The notes: a model not told the origin generated them from the sequence alone. DNA of 64,000 nt from G963665925 sp963676345 (GCA_963676345.2 CAXXTS010000005.1:1-64000), one strand, 5' to 3'; shown: positions 1 through 9,760, counted from the stretch's first letter. A program made the numbers and translations.

Positions 1-15
1 CTGTTGAATTGTTTT

Positions 16-47
16 AATCCCCGCAATGCTTAAGTGTTGCGGGGATT
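16..47. terminator. Intrinsic terminator hairpin
   Basis: Perfect 11-bp inverted repeat (arms 16-26 and 37-47, AATCCCCGCAA) around a 10-base loop, followed on the + strand by ATTATTTTA. It looks like the terminator of a + strand gene lying left of the window. It also lies just past the stop of the minus-strand gene at 51-764, but there is no good T run in that direction. Confidence 0.7.
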
Positions 48-50
48 ATT

Positions 51-764
51 TTAGGTCAGGTAAATTGTCCATAAATGCGAAAGCGGCATGACCAGAATAA
101 GTGCCGGGATCATATTCGCCACCGGAAACTGTTTGATGCCGCAGATACGGAAGCCTGTAGCCAGCATGATCAGCCCGCCGCAGGATGAGAAGTCCGCTAA
201 CATGTCCGGGGTGGTCAGGGGTAGAATCATGGATGCTCCCAGAAACAGCAAACCTTGAATCATGAATTGCGGAAAGACCAGTATGCCAACGGTAAATCCC
301 ATGGTGGATGCGAATATGGGCGCGGTAAACAGATCAAGGATGGATTTGACAATGAGCAGGGTCGGGTCCCCGGTCATTCCTTCTGTCATGGATCCGTAGA
401 TTCCGGTCCCGCTCATGCAGAACAGGACCAGCAGGGCCACGAATTTATCCAGAAATTCTTCCTGATTAATGTCGCCGCTGGGGCGGGTCATTTTTTCAAT
501 CACAACCCTTGCCTTTGCTGCGCTTTTCTGAACCAGAGTTTCCAACTGGATGATTTCTCCAAGCAGTGAACCGACAACAAGGGCGAGCATCACCGGGGCC
601 AGCAGTTTTACTTTTACGATCATTGCCACGCCAAGTCCCATGGAAGCGCAACCGAAAACCATAGGCATGCGGGTTCGGATGTTGGCATTCAGTTTCGGGC
701 CGATCAAAGCCCCGGCAACACTGCCCGCAAGCAGTGCTGCTCCATTGATATATGGTCCTATCAT
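51..764 (-). CDS. DUF554 family membrane protein (YqgA/YdfK-like)
   Basis: 237-residue, very hydrophobic protein with about six predicted membrane segments and the glycine-rich start typical of DUF554 (MIGPYINGAALLAGSVAGAL). The family is an inner-membrane protein group of unknown transport or channel role. Length matches the family, so the gene looks complete. It starts at ATG 764 and ends just before the hairpin at 16-47. The neighbour upstream (829-1140) is a small PII-like DUF190 protein on the same strand, 64 bases away, so the two may be co-transcribed. Such PII-like proteins often partner membrane transporters; that link is inferred here. Family assignment rests on remembered sequence features. 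Confidence 0.75.
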   Translation of the reverse strand: MIGPYINGAALLAGSVAGALIGPKLNANIRTRMPMVFGCASMGLGVAMIVKVKLLAPVMLALVVGSLLGEIIQLETLVQKSAAKARVVIEKMTRPSGDINQEEFLDKFVALLVLFCMSGTGIYGSMTEGMTGDPTLLIVKSILDLFTAPIFASTMGFTVGILVFPQFMIQGLLFLGASMILPLTTPDMLADFSSCGGLIMLATGFRICGIKQFPVANMIPALILVMPLSHLWTIYLT

Positions 765-828
765 AATAGGATTCCTTTAATTTTGTAAGAATGGTCTGCC
801 GGATGGCGGAAGGTAATTATCTTTGGAT

Positions 829-1140
829 TTAAGCTGTAAATCCGAAGTCGGCTTTTGATTTGGTGTAAAAAATACGCTGCCCGCTTTCTTTCAGGCGGGG
901 CATAAGTTTATCACATTCATCTTCGCTAAGGGCCATGGTCACTAACTGTGGTGGATCTTCAAAGTCAAAATAGCTGCCCGAGTGAAAGCGTCCGTCATGA
1001 CCGAAACCTTCCTTGCCGTTGAAAAGGGTGGCTCCGCGTACCCCGATCTTTCGGGCTTCTTCAATAAGCCAGTCGGCAATCGGCATACCGTCCTGTTCCC
1101 GGTTTAATTGAGTGAAAAAAGTTATTAAATAACCCTGCAT
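829..1140 (-). CDS. DUF190 family PII-like protein
   Basis: 103-residue soluble protein matching the compact PII-like (GlnB-fold) DUF190 pattern: a beta strand at the N terminus (MQGYLITFF), a helix with WLIEEARKIGVRGATLF, then the GFG loop (KEGFGHDG) and a C-terminal strand-helix unit. PII-like proteins are trimeric small-molecule sensors, commonly paired with a membrane transporter. It lies upstream of the DUF554 membrane protein on the same strand, so a sensor-transporter pair is plausible but unproven. No uridylylation-type T-loop tyrosine can be pointed to with confidence. The ligand is unknown. Alternative: a small ferredoxin-like fold protein of another family. Confidence 0.65.
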   Translation of the reverse strand: MQGYLITFFTQLNREQDGMPIADWLIEEARKIGVRGATLFNGKEGFGHDGRFHSGSYFDFEDPPQLVTMALSEDECDKLMPRLKESGQRIFYTKSKADFGFTA

Positions 1141-1238
1141 AGATATATTCCTGTTTGTTGTCTGGTGAAATCAGTTAAACAGGATTTATAACGGAAGCAT
1201 GATCTGAACAATGATGCAGGTCACTGATGGGTGAAAAT

Positions 1239-1937
1239 TTAAATTATGAAAAAGGGACTTGATGCTGTCTGCTCCAGCTGTTCCTTATTGAGGATGGTGA
1301 TGCTGCCCCGTGATTTGGAAACAATTTCTGCTTCTTGTAATTTGGATATGACTCTGGCTGCACTTTCCCGTGAAGTTCCAACCATTTCGGCCAGATCCCC
1401 GTTGGTCAGGGGAAGTTCAGGGCCGATACGGGTGGAAAGCATGTTCAGAACATTGAGGATGCGTGTTTCCACACTTTCATCAATGAGGTCAATAATGCGG
1501 GTGTACGCACCGTCCAGCAGTTCTCCCATTGTTCCCAGAATGCCAATGGCAACTGCAGGGGTGTCTTCAACCCACGTTCTGAATTCGCAGCAGGGGATCG
1601 TGATGATGGATGACTCTTCCACTACGCGGGCAGTAAAAAGTCTCGGTCCCGATTTAAAACAGGTGATGCCGTTCAGCGTCATTCCCTTTGTAGCGACGAG
1701 GTAGGTAAATGATTTGCCGGAAGGAGATTCTTTGGAAAGGATAACTTTCCCGCTTTCCACCAGACAGAAGTTGTTTGATTCATCTCCTGCCTTGAAAATG
1801 AACTCGCCTTTGCGGAAATGCATGCGCCTGGTTTTGTCTGCCAGCTCCACCAGAGCTGGAATCTCCGCCCGGCTCAAGTTGATGTCGGCCTGCAGGGCTT
1901 CGAGTACTTCTTTTTTGTTCTGATCTGTATGCGGCAT
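1239..1937 (-). CDS. Crp/Fnr family transcriptional regulator
   Basis: 232 residues. An N-terminal cyclic-nucleotide-binding-type beta barrel (residues about 35-145, with FRKGEFIFKAGDESNNFCLVE) is followed by a long dimer helix and a C-terminal Crp-type winged helix (about 165-220, NGDLAEMVGTSRESAARVI). There is no N-terminal run of cysteines like the FNR 4Fe-4S ligands. The barrel does contain cysteines (CFKSG, IPCCEF), so redox sensing by another route is possible. The ligand cannot be told from sequence. It is transcribed away from the giant sensor kinase at 2277; the 339-base gap between them holds a 17-bp near-palindrome that could be its own operator. Confident as to family, not as to signal. 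Confidence 0.9.
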   Translation of the reverse strand: MPHTDQNKKEVLEALQADINLSRAEIPALVELADKTRRMHFRKGEFIFKAGDESNNFCLVESGKVILSKESPSGKSFTYLVATKGMTLNGITCFKSGPRLFTARVVEESSIITIPCCEFRTWVEDTPAVAIGILGTMGELLDGAYTRIIDLIDESVETRILNVLNMLSTRIGPELPLTNGDLAEMVGTSRESAARVISKLQEAEIVSKSRGSITILNKEQLEQTASSPFFII

Positions 1938-1994
1938 GCCTGCTTTTATAGTTATAGCCCGCTGTTTTCAACCGGAATTAGTTAGGTTTTGAAA

Positions 1995-2011
1995 TTACTA
2001 TTGAACAGTAA
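1995..2011. promoter_or_regulatory. 17-bp near-palindrome, possible Crp/Fnr-family operator
   Basis: TTACTAT-TGA-ACAGTAA: seven-base arms with one mismatch around a 3-base centre. It lies 58 bases upstream of the Crp/Fnr-family gene start and about 265 bases upstream of the kinase gene. Its size and symmetry suit a dimeric winged-helix regulator, so autoregulation is a reasonable guess. It does not match the E. coli CRP or FNR consensus. The rest of the 1938-2276 gap shows only AT-rich sequence and a TATAAT hexamer at 2166-2171. Confidence 0.35.
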
Positions 2012-2165
2012 AATACTTTTTTGTCTTTTAGTGACATTAACCTTTTGTGCTTGTTGTAAAAGCGAAAAGTTCAACCGCAGGTTTAACTGTTAATCTTTTG
2101 ATTCAGACTGCTGAAAAAGGATGTTGGTTGATGAAGTAGATGATTCTTTTGGGGGTACTGAGGAT

Positions 2166-2171
2166 TATAAT
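2166..2171 (+). promoter_or_regulatory. Possible sigma-70 -10 box for the sensor-kinase gene
   Basis: A perfect TATAAT hexamer 105 bases upstream of the chosen kinase start. The matching -35 position holds only a weak ATTCTT, so the call is tentative. Confidence 0.3.
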
Positions 2172-2276
2172 GTACTTTTGTTTACATAAGGTCCGGTATT
2201 AGCTATCTTGCATAATATTATATTCCGCCTTTTCGTTTCTTATTCCGTTCCAGTGCTTCTCGGGAGGATGTTCCTG

Positions 2277-5200
2277 ATGGTTTTGACTAGATTCTTTATT
2301 GTTCTTCTGCTTTTGTTTTCAGCCCAAGGTGCTTTTGCTGCTGAGCAGCCGGATGATTCCCTCTCGGTGGTCTATTGCGAGGATTGCGCCCCTTTTGAGT
2401 TCCAGAACAGCGAGGGCGGGGCGGATGGCCTGATTATGGATTATTGGAAGCTCTGGGCAGAAGCAAGCGGTACAAATCTGAATTTTAAACCCGCCCCGTG
2501 GAAAGAATCCCTGCGTATGCTCCGGGAGGGGAAAGCTGATGCCCATGCCGGACTGTTCTACAGCAAAGAACGGGATGAATACCTGCAGTTCGGAGCTTCT
2601 TTATGCCGTAGCGATACCCATATTTTTTATCATAAAGCGCTTCCAGTGGAGAATAATGAGGATATTTCCGCTTACCGGGTTGGGGTTATTTCAGGTGATC
2701 TGTCGGAAGAATTCATGCGCGAAAAGCAGCCGGAAACTATTCTTGTCGAATATCCTGATTTCGATGCCATGATGAAAGACCTCAAAAATGGCAAGTTGAA
2801 AGTTTTCGTCGCCGAAACTCTGGTGGGCCTTTCCTACCTTAGAGAAAACAACCTTATTTCAAAGTTCCATTATAAACCCGGACAGCCCCTCTACCGTAAT
2901 GATTGGCGGGTGGCTGTTCCAGAAGGCCGGAAACAGATTTTAGACACCGTCAATAAAGGTATGAGCGGCCTCAGAACTGAGGAAAAACGGTCTTTAAACC
3001 GTAAATGGGTGGCAGCCGCGCATGGACGTGACCCGGAAAGCCTGACCATAGCTCTGGACCGTGATTATCCGCCGTTCTCATTGCTTGGCCCAAATGGAGA
3101 ACCGGCCGGACTTCTGGTTGATTTGTGGAGGGCGTGGAGTTCGCAAACAGGAATTCCGGTTGATTTCATGCCCGATAGCTGGAGCGGGACCATAGAAGCG
3201 GTCAAAAACGGCAATGCCGATATTCATTCCGGATTGTTCCGGTCAAAAGAGAGGGAGAAATATCTTCATTTTTCGCGGCCTTTATTTGGAGTGGATACCG
3301 CATTGTTCTTCCGCGCTGACCGGATATTGCCCGGCGGACTGGATAAACTGGGCGGGAAAAAGGTGGCTGTGCTGGATGGTTCGTTTCAACAGAATTATCT
3401 GAAACAGAAATTCCCGCAGATTGAAGCCGTACCCTACCCGGACGGCGAGAGCCTAGTGCTGGCTGTTTTACAAGGTAAGGCGGATGCCCTTTTTCACGAG
3501 GTTCTTCCTGTAAGAGCAGAGTTGGAAAGCTGGCAGATGAAAGGGGTTTTGATCAAAGTACCTGAGACCGTCTTTTCCGATTCTATCAGGGCTGGGGTAC
3601 TCAAGGGACGTCTCGATCTGGAAAAAAAAATAGAGGCCGGGTTCAAGGCGATTCCCTATCAGGTTTATGCTGATATTGAAAAACGCTGGGTCTCTGATCC
3701 TGAAGAGCTTTACTATTCAGCGGAGAGCAATTCTTTCAAGTTGAGCGCGGATGATCTGAAATGGCTTGATAAACATCCGCAGATTACAATTGCGGTCATG
3801 AATGCGTGGCCTCCGCTTGATTACGCGAACGAACGCGGTGAACCGGAAGGGCTGGGCGTTGATTACATAAAGCTGCTCAACAAACGTCTGGGCGAAAAAT
3901 TGAAGATTATTGCCGGGCCGTTCAAGGAGAATCTTGAAGCGGTCAAGGAAAAGCGCATTGATGCTCTCATGGACGTGACCCCTAAGAAGGACCGTGAACC
4001 GTTTGTGGACTTTACAGATCCTTATATGGTTATTCCTCATGTGATTGTGGGACGTACCGATGGTCCTGAATCAGCGGCAGAAAAAGACCTTGCGGATAAG
4101 ACCATTGCCCTTGAGCGCGGTTTTTTTAATGTAAAATATTTTCGTGACAACTATCCCCTTGCACAGGTCAAAGAATTCCCGGATACCCTAGCGGCACTGG
4201 AGGCTGTGTCCCAGGGAGAGGCTGATGTCTACGTAGGTAACCGTGCCGTGGCCGTTTACCTTATTGAACGTAATCTGCTGACCAATCTGGAAGTGCAGGG
4301 AAAAATCAAGAGGAAAGGATCTGTGCTGGCTATCGGGGTCCGTAAGGACTGGCCAGAGCTGACTTCTATTTTTAACCGGGCCTTGAAATCAATAAGCCGG
4401 AAAGAAGAACGTGAAATTCTTAAAAAGTGGACCGGGGAAGGCAGGCAACGCCGGGTTGACCTCAGTCGGGATGAACAGCTCTGGCTGCGTACCAGTCCGG
4501 TGATCCGGTTCAGCGTTGACCCCGATTGGTTGCCTCTGGAACGCATTGATCCCCGTTCAAAGCAGTATGAGGGTATTTCCGCGGACCTGCTGCGTATGGT
4601 GGCGGATCGCACTGGACTTTCCCTTCAACTGGTGCCCACTGAAAAGTGGAGTGAATCGGTTGAGCTGGTCCGTAATGGCAAAACAGACATGCTTGCCGCA
4701 GCCAGTGAAACAGCGGAACGCAAACAGTTTTTGAATTTTTCCAATCCTTATATCAATCTTTCCGAAGTTGTAGTGGTCAAGCAGGATATGCCTTTTATTT
4801 CCAGTGTGGAGGATCTGGCCGGGATGCGGGTCGGGGTCAGCGCAGGCAATGCTGCCCACAAATATCTGGAAGCCAATTACCCGCAATTGAATCTGATTCC
4901 TGTTTCCGGCGCTTTGAACGGATTGAAAATGGTGGCTAAGGGACAGGCCGATGCTTATGTGGGTACCCTTGAAGTGCTTGGGTATCTGATCAACCAGAAT
5001 GGTTTGTACAATCTTAAAGTGGCCCTGCAGCTTCCCATTACCCGTCAGCTTCGATTTGCATTGCGCAAGCAGATGTCTCCATACCTGCTGTCAATCCTCA
5101 ATAAAGGGATCAGTTCCATTACCGAAAGGGAGTCCGAAGCCGTTATCCGCAAGTGGATCAGCCTGCGGGTGGAGAGTGGAATCAATTTGTGGATGGTGGC

Positions 5201-7607
5201 TAAAATTGTTCTCGGTATAGGAAGTGTGGCCGGGATTATTCTGTTTGTCGTTGTCCGGGCCAACAGGCGGCTGGCCGGGGAAGTGCTGATGCGTAAGGAA
5301 GCCGAGCAGGAAATGCTTAAAGCGCGTGACAAAGCAGAAGAGGCCACGCGGGCAAAAAGTGATTTTCTGGCCCGCATGAGCCATGAGATCCGGACGCCCA
5401 TGAACGCCATTATCGGTATGAGCCATCTGGTTCTGCAGACAGAACTCACTGCCAAGCAGCATGATTATCTTACAAAAATACGCTCCGGGGCGAATAGCCT
5501 GCTTGGTATCATCAACGATATCCTTGATTTTTCCAAAATCGAGGCCGGAAAGATGGAGATGGAGAATATTCCTTTCCGTCTGGATGAAACCATGGATAAT
5601 CTTGCCAATGTAGTTGCGGTTAAAGCTGAAGAAAAAGGGTTGGAAGTGCTTTTCCATGTCTGCCCAGATGTACCCAACTATCTGGTCGGTGACCCTCTGC
5701 GTCTGGGGCAGGTGCTCATAAATCTTGCCAACAATGCCACCAAATTCACAGATGAGGGCGATATTGTCATTTCCGTGGAAAAGCAGGCTGAGACTGATGA
5801 GCATGTGACCCTGTTCTTTTCTGTTACTGATTCCGGTATCGGAATGACTGAAGAGCAGATAGGCCGGCTTTTCAAATCTTTTTCTCAGGCGGACGGATCG
5901 ACAACCCGAAAGTACGGCGGTACCGGGTTGGGGTTGGCTATCTGCAAGCGGATTGTGGAAATGATGGGCGGTAATATCCGGGTGGAGAGTCGGCCCGGAC
6001 AGGGGGCAACTTTTTCATTTACCGTCGTACTGGGTAAAGGAGAGGTGGTTTCGGCCGGTTATATCCCTGCCGCAGACCTGCGCGGTCTGCGGGCCTTGGT
6101 AGTGGATGATAACCCCACGGCGCAGACAATCCTGTCTGAGGCTTTGGAAAGCATGAGTTTCAAAGTTGATACTGCCTCTTCCGGTCAGGAAGGCGTGGAT
6201 ATTCTCAAGCGGGCTTCCGAAGAAGGCGAACCGTACGAACTTGTTCTTCTGGACTGGAAAATGCCCGGTCTGGACGGCATAGAAACAGCCCGGTTGATTG
6301 AAAAAAAATGTGGTCATAAGTTACCTAAAATTTTAATGGTCACCGCCTATGGCCGGGAAGAGATTATGCAGCAGGCCGAAGAGGCCGGGCTGGAAGCTTT
6401 CCTCATTAAGCCGGTAAACCAGTCCGTCCTGTTCGATACCATCATGGGAGTTTTCGGCCATGATGTAGAGCGGAAAACAAAGAGGGCACTGCTTTTTTCC
6501 AAGGAACCTGAAGGATTGAATGAAATACGCGGGGCAAAGGTTCTGCTGGCGGAAGACAATGAAATAAACCAGCAGATAGCTGTTGAACTGCTTGAGAAAG
6601 CAGGCATGGTTGTTGATGTTGTCGACAATGGCCGGGAAGCAGTGCAAAGTGTCTTGGGAAATAATTATGATCTGGTTTTCATGGACATTCAGATGCCGGA
6701 GCTGGACGGTCTTTCCGCAACCACGGAAATCAGGGAGATGGGTATTAGTGCTGATGAGCTGGCAATTGTCGCCATGACCGCCCATGCCATGACCGGTGAC
6801 CGGGACAAGAGTCTGGAAGCCGGGATGAACGATCATATAACCAAACCGATCGATCCTGATCTACTTATAGCTACCCTTGTAAAATGGATAACTCCCGGTG
6901 AGCGGCAATTTCCTGATGGATATGTTTCCAGCACTGAGCTCAAGGAGCGGGAGCTTGTCGAAAGCAGTCTGCCTCTTGAAGGGGTTCCGGGAATCAGTGT
7001 GAAGTCCGGTCTGGTCAAGGTTTCCGGTAACCGTGAATTATACAAAAAACTGCTTACACAGTTTCGTGCCAAGTATCTCGGGGCAGTGGAAGACATTCGC
7101 GAGCAGTTGCGCTCAGGTGATGTTGAAACCGCAACCCGCACCGCTCATACAGTAAAAGGGGTGGCTGCAAATCTCGGTGCGGATGATCTTTCACTTTCAG
7201 CCGGGGAAGTCGAGCGAGCTTTCAGGGCCGGTAGGACCGAACAGGATGATTTATTAATGGACATGTCTGCCCGGATGGATATTGTTGCCGAAGCATTGGA
7301 TAAACTCTTGCCTGAACCGGATGGCAACGCTGCCTCAGGTGAATCATGGCAGGGTTCTTTTGAAGCCGAAGGTAATTTCCCGGATGTAGGGGAATTACAG
7401 GAAAAGCTGGAGCAGTTTGTTGTTCTGGTCGATGAAAATGTCGCTCAGGCCATGGAGCTTGCCGGAGAGCTTGAAAAGATGGTCAGCGGGACGGATATGC
7501 TGGATTCGGTCCGGAAAATGGTTCAGGCTATGGATGATTTCGAAACGGATGAGGCCCGTGATGAAGCACGGGCTATTCTTGATTCGCTTGGCGATAAGCA
7601 GGTTTAA
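2277..7607 (+). CDS. BvgS/EvgS-like hybrid sensor kinase with four SBP_bac_3 domains
   Basis: About 1776 residues. An N-terminal signal sequence (LTRFFIVLLLLFSAQGAFA) is followed by four tandem bacterial solute-binding family 3 domains (residues about 28-247, 255-475, 500-720, 740-965). Then come one membrane segment (about 970-996), HisKA with phospho-His in MSHEIRTPMN, HATPase (GTGLGLAICKRIVEM), two receivers (LVVDDN...LLDWKMP; LLAEDNEIN...FMDIQMPELDG) and an Hpt domain (AHTVKGVAANLG). This is an unorthodox His-Asp-His relay kinase sensing a small periplasmic ligand. Start chosen at ATG 2277 because GGGAGG lies 9 bases upstream; an in-frame start at 2208 would put a second hydrophobic stretch before the signal peptide. 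The next two genes (HD-GYP regulator, receiver kinase) follow after 3 and 12 bases and are probably its partners. BvgS normally has two such domains, so four is odd. Ligands unknown. Confidence 0.92.
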   Translation: MVLTRFFIVLLLLFSAQGAFAAEQPDDSLSVVYCEDCAPFEFQNSEGGADGLIMDYWKLWAEASGTNLNFKPAPWKESLRMLREGKADAHAGLFYSKERDEYLQFGASLCRSDTHIFYHKALPVENNEDISAYRVGVISGDLSEEFMREKQPETILVEYPDFDAMMKDLKNGKLKVFVAETLVGLSYLRENNLISKFHYKPGQPLYRNDWRVAVPEGRKQILDTVNKGMSGLRTEEKRSLNRKWVAAAHGRDPESLTIALDRDYPPFSLLGPNGEPAGLLVDLWRAWSSQTGIPVDFMPDSWSGTIEAVKNGNADIHSGLFRSKEREKYLHFSRPLFGVDTALFFRADRILPGGLDKLGGKKVAVLDGSFQQNYLKQKFPQIEAVPYPDGESLVLAVLQGKADALFHEVLPVRAELESWQMKGVLIKVPETVFSDSIRAGVLKGRLDLEKKIEAGFKAIPYQVYADIEKRWVSDPEELYYSAESNSFKLSADDLKWLDKHPQITIAVMNAWPPLDYANERGEPEGLGVDYIKLLNKRLGEKLKIIAGPFKENLEAVKEKRIDALMDVTPKKDREPFVDFTDPYMVIPHVIVGRTDGPESAAEKDLADKTIALERGFFNVKYFRDNYPLAQVKEFPDTLAALEAVSQGEADVYVGNRAVAVYLIERNLLTNLEVQGKIKRKGSVLAIGVRKDWPELTSIFNRALKSISRKEEREILKKWTGEGRQRRVDLSRDEQLWLRTSPVIRFSVDPDWLPLERIDPRSKQYEGISADLLRMVADRTGLSLQLVPTEKWSESVELVRNGKTDMLAAASETAERKQFLNFSNPYINLSEVVVVKQDMPFISSVEDLAGMRVGVSAGNAAHKYLEANYPQLNLIPVSGALNGLKMVAKGQADAYVGTLEVLGYLINQNGLYNLKVALQLPITRQLRFALRKQMSPYLLSILNKGISSITERESEAVIRKWISLRVESGINLWMVAKIVLGIGSVAGIILFVVVRANRRLAGEVLMRKEAEQEMLKARDKAEEATRAKSDFLARMSHEIRTPMNAIIGMSHLVLQTELTAKQHDYLTKIRSGANSLLGIINDILDFSKIEAGKMEMENIPFRLDETMDNLANVVAVKAEEKGLEVLFHVCPDVPNYLVGDPLRLGQVLINLANNATKFTDEGDIVISVEKQAETDEHVTLFFSVTDSGIGMTEEQIGRLFKSFSQADGSTTRKYGGTGLGLAICKRIVEMMGGNIRVESRPGQGATFSFTVVLGKGEVVSAGYIPAADLRGLRALVVDDNPTAQTILSEALESMSFKVDTASSGQEGVDILKRASEEGEPYELVLLDWKMPGLDGIETARLIEKKCGHKLPKILMVTAYGREEIMQQAEEAGLEAFLIKPVNQSVLFDTIMGVFGHDVERKTKRALLFSKEPEGLNEIRGAKVLLAEDNEINQQIAVELLEKAGMVVDVVDNGREAVQSVLGNNYDLVFMDIQMPELDGLSATTEIREMGISADELAIVAMTAHAMTGDRDKSLEAGMNDHITKPIDPDLLIATLVKWITPGERQFPDGYVSSTELKERELVESSLPLEGVPGISVKSGLVKVSGNRELYKKLLTQFRAKYLGAVEDIREQLRSGDVETATRTAHTVKGVAANLGADDLSLSAGEVERAFRAGRTEQDDLLMDMSARMDIVAEALDKLLPEPDGNAASGESWQGSFEAEGNFPDVGELQEKLEQFVVLVDENVAQAMELAGELEKMVSGTDMLDSVRKMVQAMDDFETDEARDEARAILDSLGDKQV

Positions 7608-7610
7608 GTT

Positions 7611-8690
7611 ATGAAACAGGTACTTATTGTTGATGACACGGTGGAGAATTTACAGGTCTTGATGGAGGCTCTTAGAAGCGAATATGCCATTGTCACGGCC
7701 AAAAATGGGGAAAAAGCTCTTGAACTGGCCATGAACAAGCCCCGCCCGGATATAATCCTGCTTGATATAATGATGCCGGGAATGAACGGTTACGAAGTCT
7801 GCGAGAAGCTGAAAGCCGATGTGCGAACAAAGGATATTCCCGTTATTTTTATCACCGTACTCATGGAGGAGGAAGATGAGGCAAGGGGGCTTGCGCTTGG
7901 TGCGGTGGACTACATTGTAAAGCCTTTCTGTCCGGCGCTTGTTAAAGCCCGGGTCAAGAATCAGCTGGATCTAAAGGAACATCAGGATAATCTTGAAAGA
8001 CTGGTCAAGGAACGCACTAAAGAGCTCGCTCTGGTCAAAAAAGTCACCATTGAGTGTCTGGCAACCATGGCAGAATGGCGTGATCCTGAAACAGGGGGAC
8101 ACATTGCCCGAACCCAGAATTATGTGAAAATTCTGGCTGAGCATGCCATGAAACAGGAAAAATTCGCATCCCAGCTGGATGAAGAACTGATTGAAACCCT
8201 TTACCTTTCCGCCCCTCTGCACGACGTGGGTAAGGTGGGTGTTGCCGACGCCATCCTGCTTAAGCCGGGTAAGCTCACTGCTGAAGAATTTGAGGAAATG
8301 AAAAAGCACTCACAGTACGGGAGTGATGCTCTGGCCGGGGCCGAAAAGGCTTTGGGCGGAAATTCCTTTTTGCATCATGCCCGTGAAATTGCCTTTGCCC
8401 ACCATGAAAAATGGGACGGTAGCGGTTACCCGCGTGGTATTTCCGGGGAGGATATCCCTTTGTCCGCCCGGATCATGGCCATTGCCGATGTATACGACGC
8501 ATTGATTTCCAAAAGGGTTTATAAAGTACCTTTCCCGCACTCAAAGGCGGTAAAAATAATTTCCGAAGGGCGTGGGACCCATTTCGATCCGCGTTTGACT
8601 GATATTTTTTTGAAAATTCAGGAGGAATTCAGGGAAATAGCACTTGAATTCGCTGATTTTAACGAGGAACGGAAAACCCTTAAAAAATAG
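7611..8690 (+). CDS. Response regulator with HD-GYP phosphodiesterase domain (RpfG-like)
   Basis: 359 residues. The N-terminal receiver (about 1-120) has acidic pocket residues (IVDDT) and phospho-Asp in LLDIMMPG. A short coiled linker leads to the HD-GYP domain (about 150-340) with HDVGKVGV, HHEKWDGSGYPRG and the GYP-equivalent loop intact, so it should hydrolyse cyclic di-GMP in the cytoplasm. It starts three bases after the stop of the giant hybrid kinase and is followed by a receiver-kinase gene 12 bases on, so the three form one operon. Inferred role: output of the relay kinase that lowers cyclic di-GMP when phosphorylated. The family assignment is solid; the signal is unknown. Confidence 0.93.
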   Translation: MKQVLIVDDTVENLQVLMEALRSEYAIVTAKNGEKALELAMNKPRPDIILLDIMMPGMNGYEVCEKLKADVRTKDIPVIFITVLMEEEDEARGLALGAVDYIVKPFCPALVKARVKNQLDLKEHQDNLERLVKERTKELALVKKVTIECLATMAEWRDPETGGHIARTQNYVKILAEHAMKQEKFASQLDEELIETLYLSAPLHDVGKVGVADAILLKPGKLTAEEFEEMKKHSQYGSDALAGAEKALGGNSFLHHAREIAFAHHEKWDGSGYPRGISGEDIPLSARIMAIADVYDALISKRVYKVPFPHSKAVKIISEGRGTHFDPRLTDIFLKIQEEFREIALEFADFNEERKTLKK

Positions 8691-8702
8691 GGATAATCGG
8701 AT

Positions 8703-9755
8703 ATGAGCCATAAACCAACCGTGCTGGCAGTGGATGATACGCCTGAAAACCTTCATGTTCTCATGGATCTGCTTAAGGACGATTACGCCATAATCGCAGC
8801 CAAAGATGGTGAAAAGGCTCTTAAGCTGGCACATTCAAAAGAACCTGATATTATTCTTCTGGATGTGATGATGCCGGGGATGGACGGTTATGAGGTCATC
8901 AAACGCCTGAAGTCTGAGGAGCGGACCAAAGATATCCCTGTTGTCTTTGTCACATCCCTCAGTGAAGCCGGAGATGAAACCAGAGGGCTTGCTCTCGGAG
9001 CCATTGATTATATTACCAAGCCGTTCAATCCTGATATCGTTAAGGCCCGGGTCAGGAATCATCTTGAACTCAGGGAAGCTGTGCGTATGCGTGAAGATGT
9101 TGAACGGATCATGCGCCACGATCTCAAGTCACCGTTGACCAGCGTGATCAGCCTGCCGCAGCTTATTCTTATGTCCGGGGATTTTGATGACCATATCAAG
9201 TCTATGCTCGGGCGTATTGAGGATGCCGGATATACTGTGCTGTCCATGATCAACATGTCCACCGCCCTCTTTAAAATGGAGCGTGGGACTTATTCTTTTG
9301 TCCCTGAATCATTTGACCTTGCCGCAGTGGTGCGTAAAGTTTTTCTCGGGTATGAGGATACTGCCCAAATGCGCGGACAGGAACTGGTGCTGGAAATTGA
9401 AGGCAGCACGGCTGTCCCCGGGCAGGAGTTCATGTTTTTCGGGGAAGAATTGCTCTGCTATTCTATGTTGGGAAACCTTGTAGGAAATGCAGTAGATGCC
9501 AGCCCCAAGGGGGGAACGATCCGAGTCCGCCTGCAGCAGACGGATGATTCTGTGCGGATTTCCGTTCATAATCCCGGAATGGTTCCGGAAGATATAAAAA
9601 ATCGTTTTTTTGCCAAGTACGCCACTTCCGGAAAAGATCGGGGAACAGGTTTGGGAACCTATTCCGCCAAACTCATCGCGCAGGCTCATAAGGGCGATAT
9701 ATTTATGGATAGCGTTGACAATGAGGTCTCTGTGTCTGTCGTTATTCCACGGTAG
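8703..9755 (+). CDS. Receiver-histidine kinase hybrid protein
   Basis: 350 residues. An N-terminal receiver (about 1-120, AVDDTPENL, LLDVMMPGMDG) is closely like that of the preceding HD-GYP protein. Next is a short kinase core with the dimerisation helix around the phospho-His in RIMRHDLKSPL, and an HATPase domain ending in GTGLGTYSAKLIAQ. No membrane segment, so it is cytoplasmic. The N box (GNLVGNAVDASP) is present. The kinase core resembles that of the protein at 12301-13941 (RIMRHDLKGPL, GTGLGTYSARLI), suggesting duplicated modules within this island. Third gene of the operon with 2277 and 7611; it ends 5 bases before the stop of a convergent CheY-like gene. Confidence 0.9.
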   Translation: MSHKPTVLAVDDTPENLHVLMDLLKDDYAIIAAKDGEKALKLAHSKEPDIILLDVMMPGMDGYEVIKRLKSEERTKDIPVVFVTSLSEAGDETRGLALGAIDYITKPFNPDIVKARVRNHLELREAVRMREDVERIMRHDLKSPLTSVISLPQLILMSGDFDDHIKSMLGRIEDAGYTVLSMINMSTALFKMERGTYSFVPESFDLAAVVRKVFLGYEDTAQMRGQELVLEIEGSTAVPGQEFMFFGEELLCYSMLGNLVGNAVDASPKGGTIRVRLQQTDDSVRISVHNPGMVPEDIKNRFFAKYATSGKDRGTGLGTYSAKLIAQAHKGDIFMDSVDNEVSVSVVIPR

Positions 9756-9760
9756 ATTTT

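Noticed and set aside
1239..1937. Call of true FNR for the Crp/Fnr-family gene
   Set aside because: The N-terminal cysteine cluster of FNR is absent, so only the family name was given.
5091..5804. 237-residue minus-strand frame inside the sensor kinase
   Set aside because: Shadow frame opposite the HisKA/HATPase coding region with no motifs or ribosome site.
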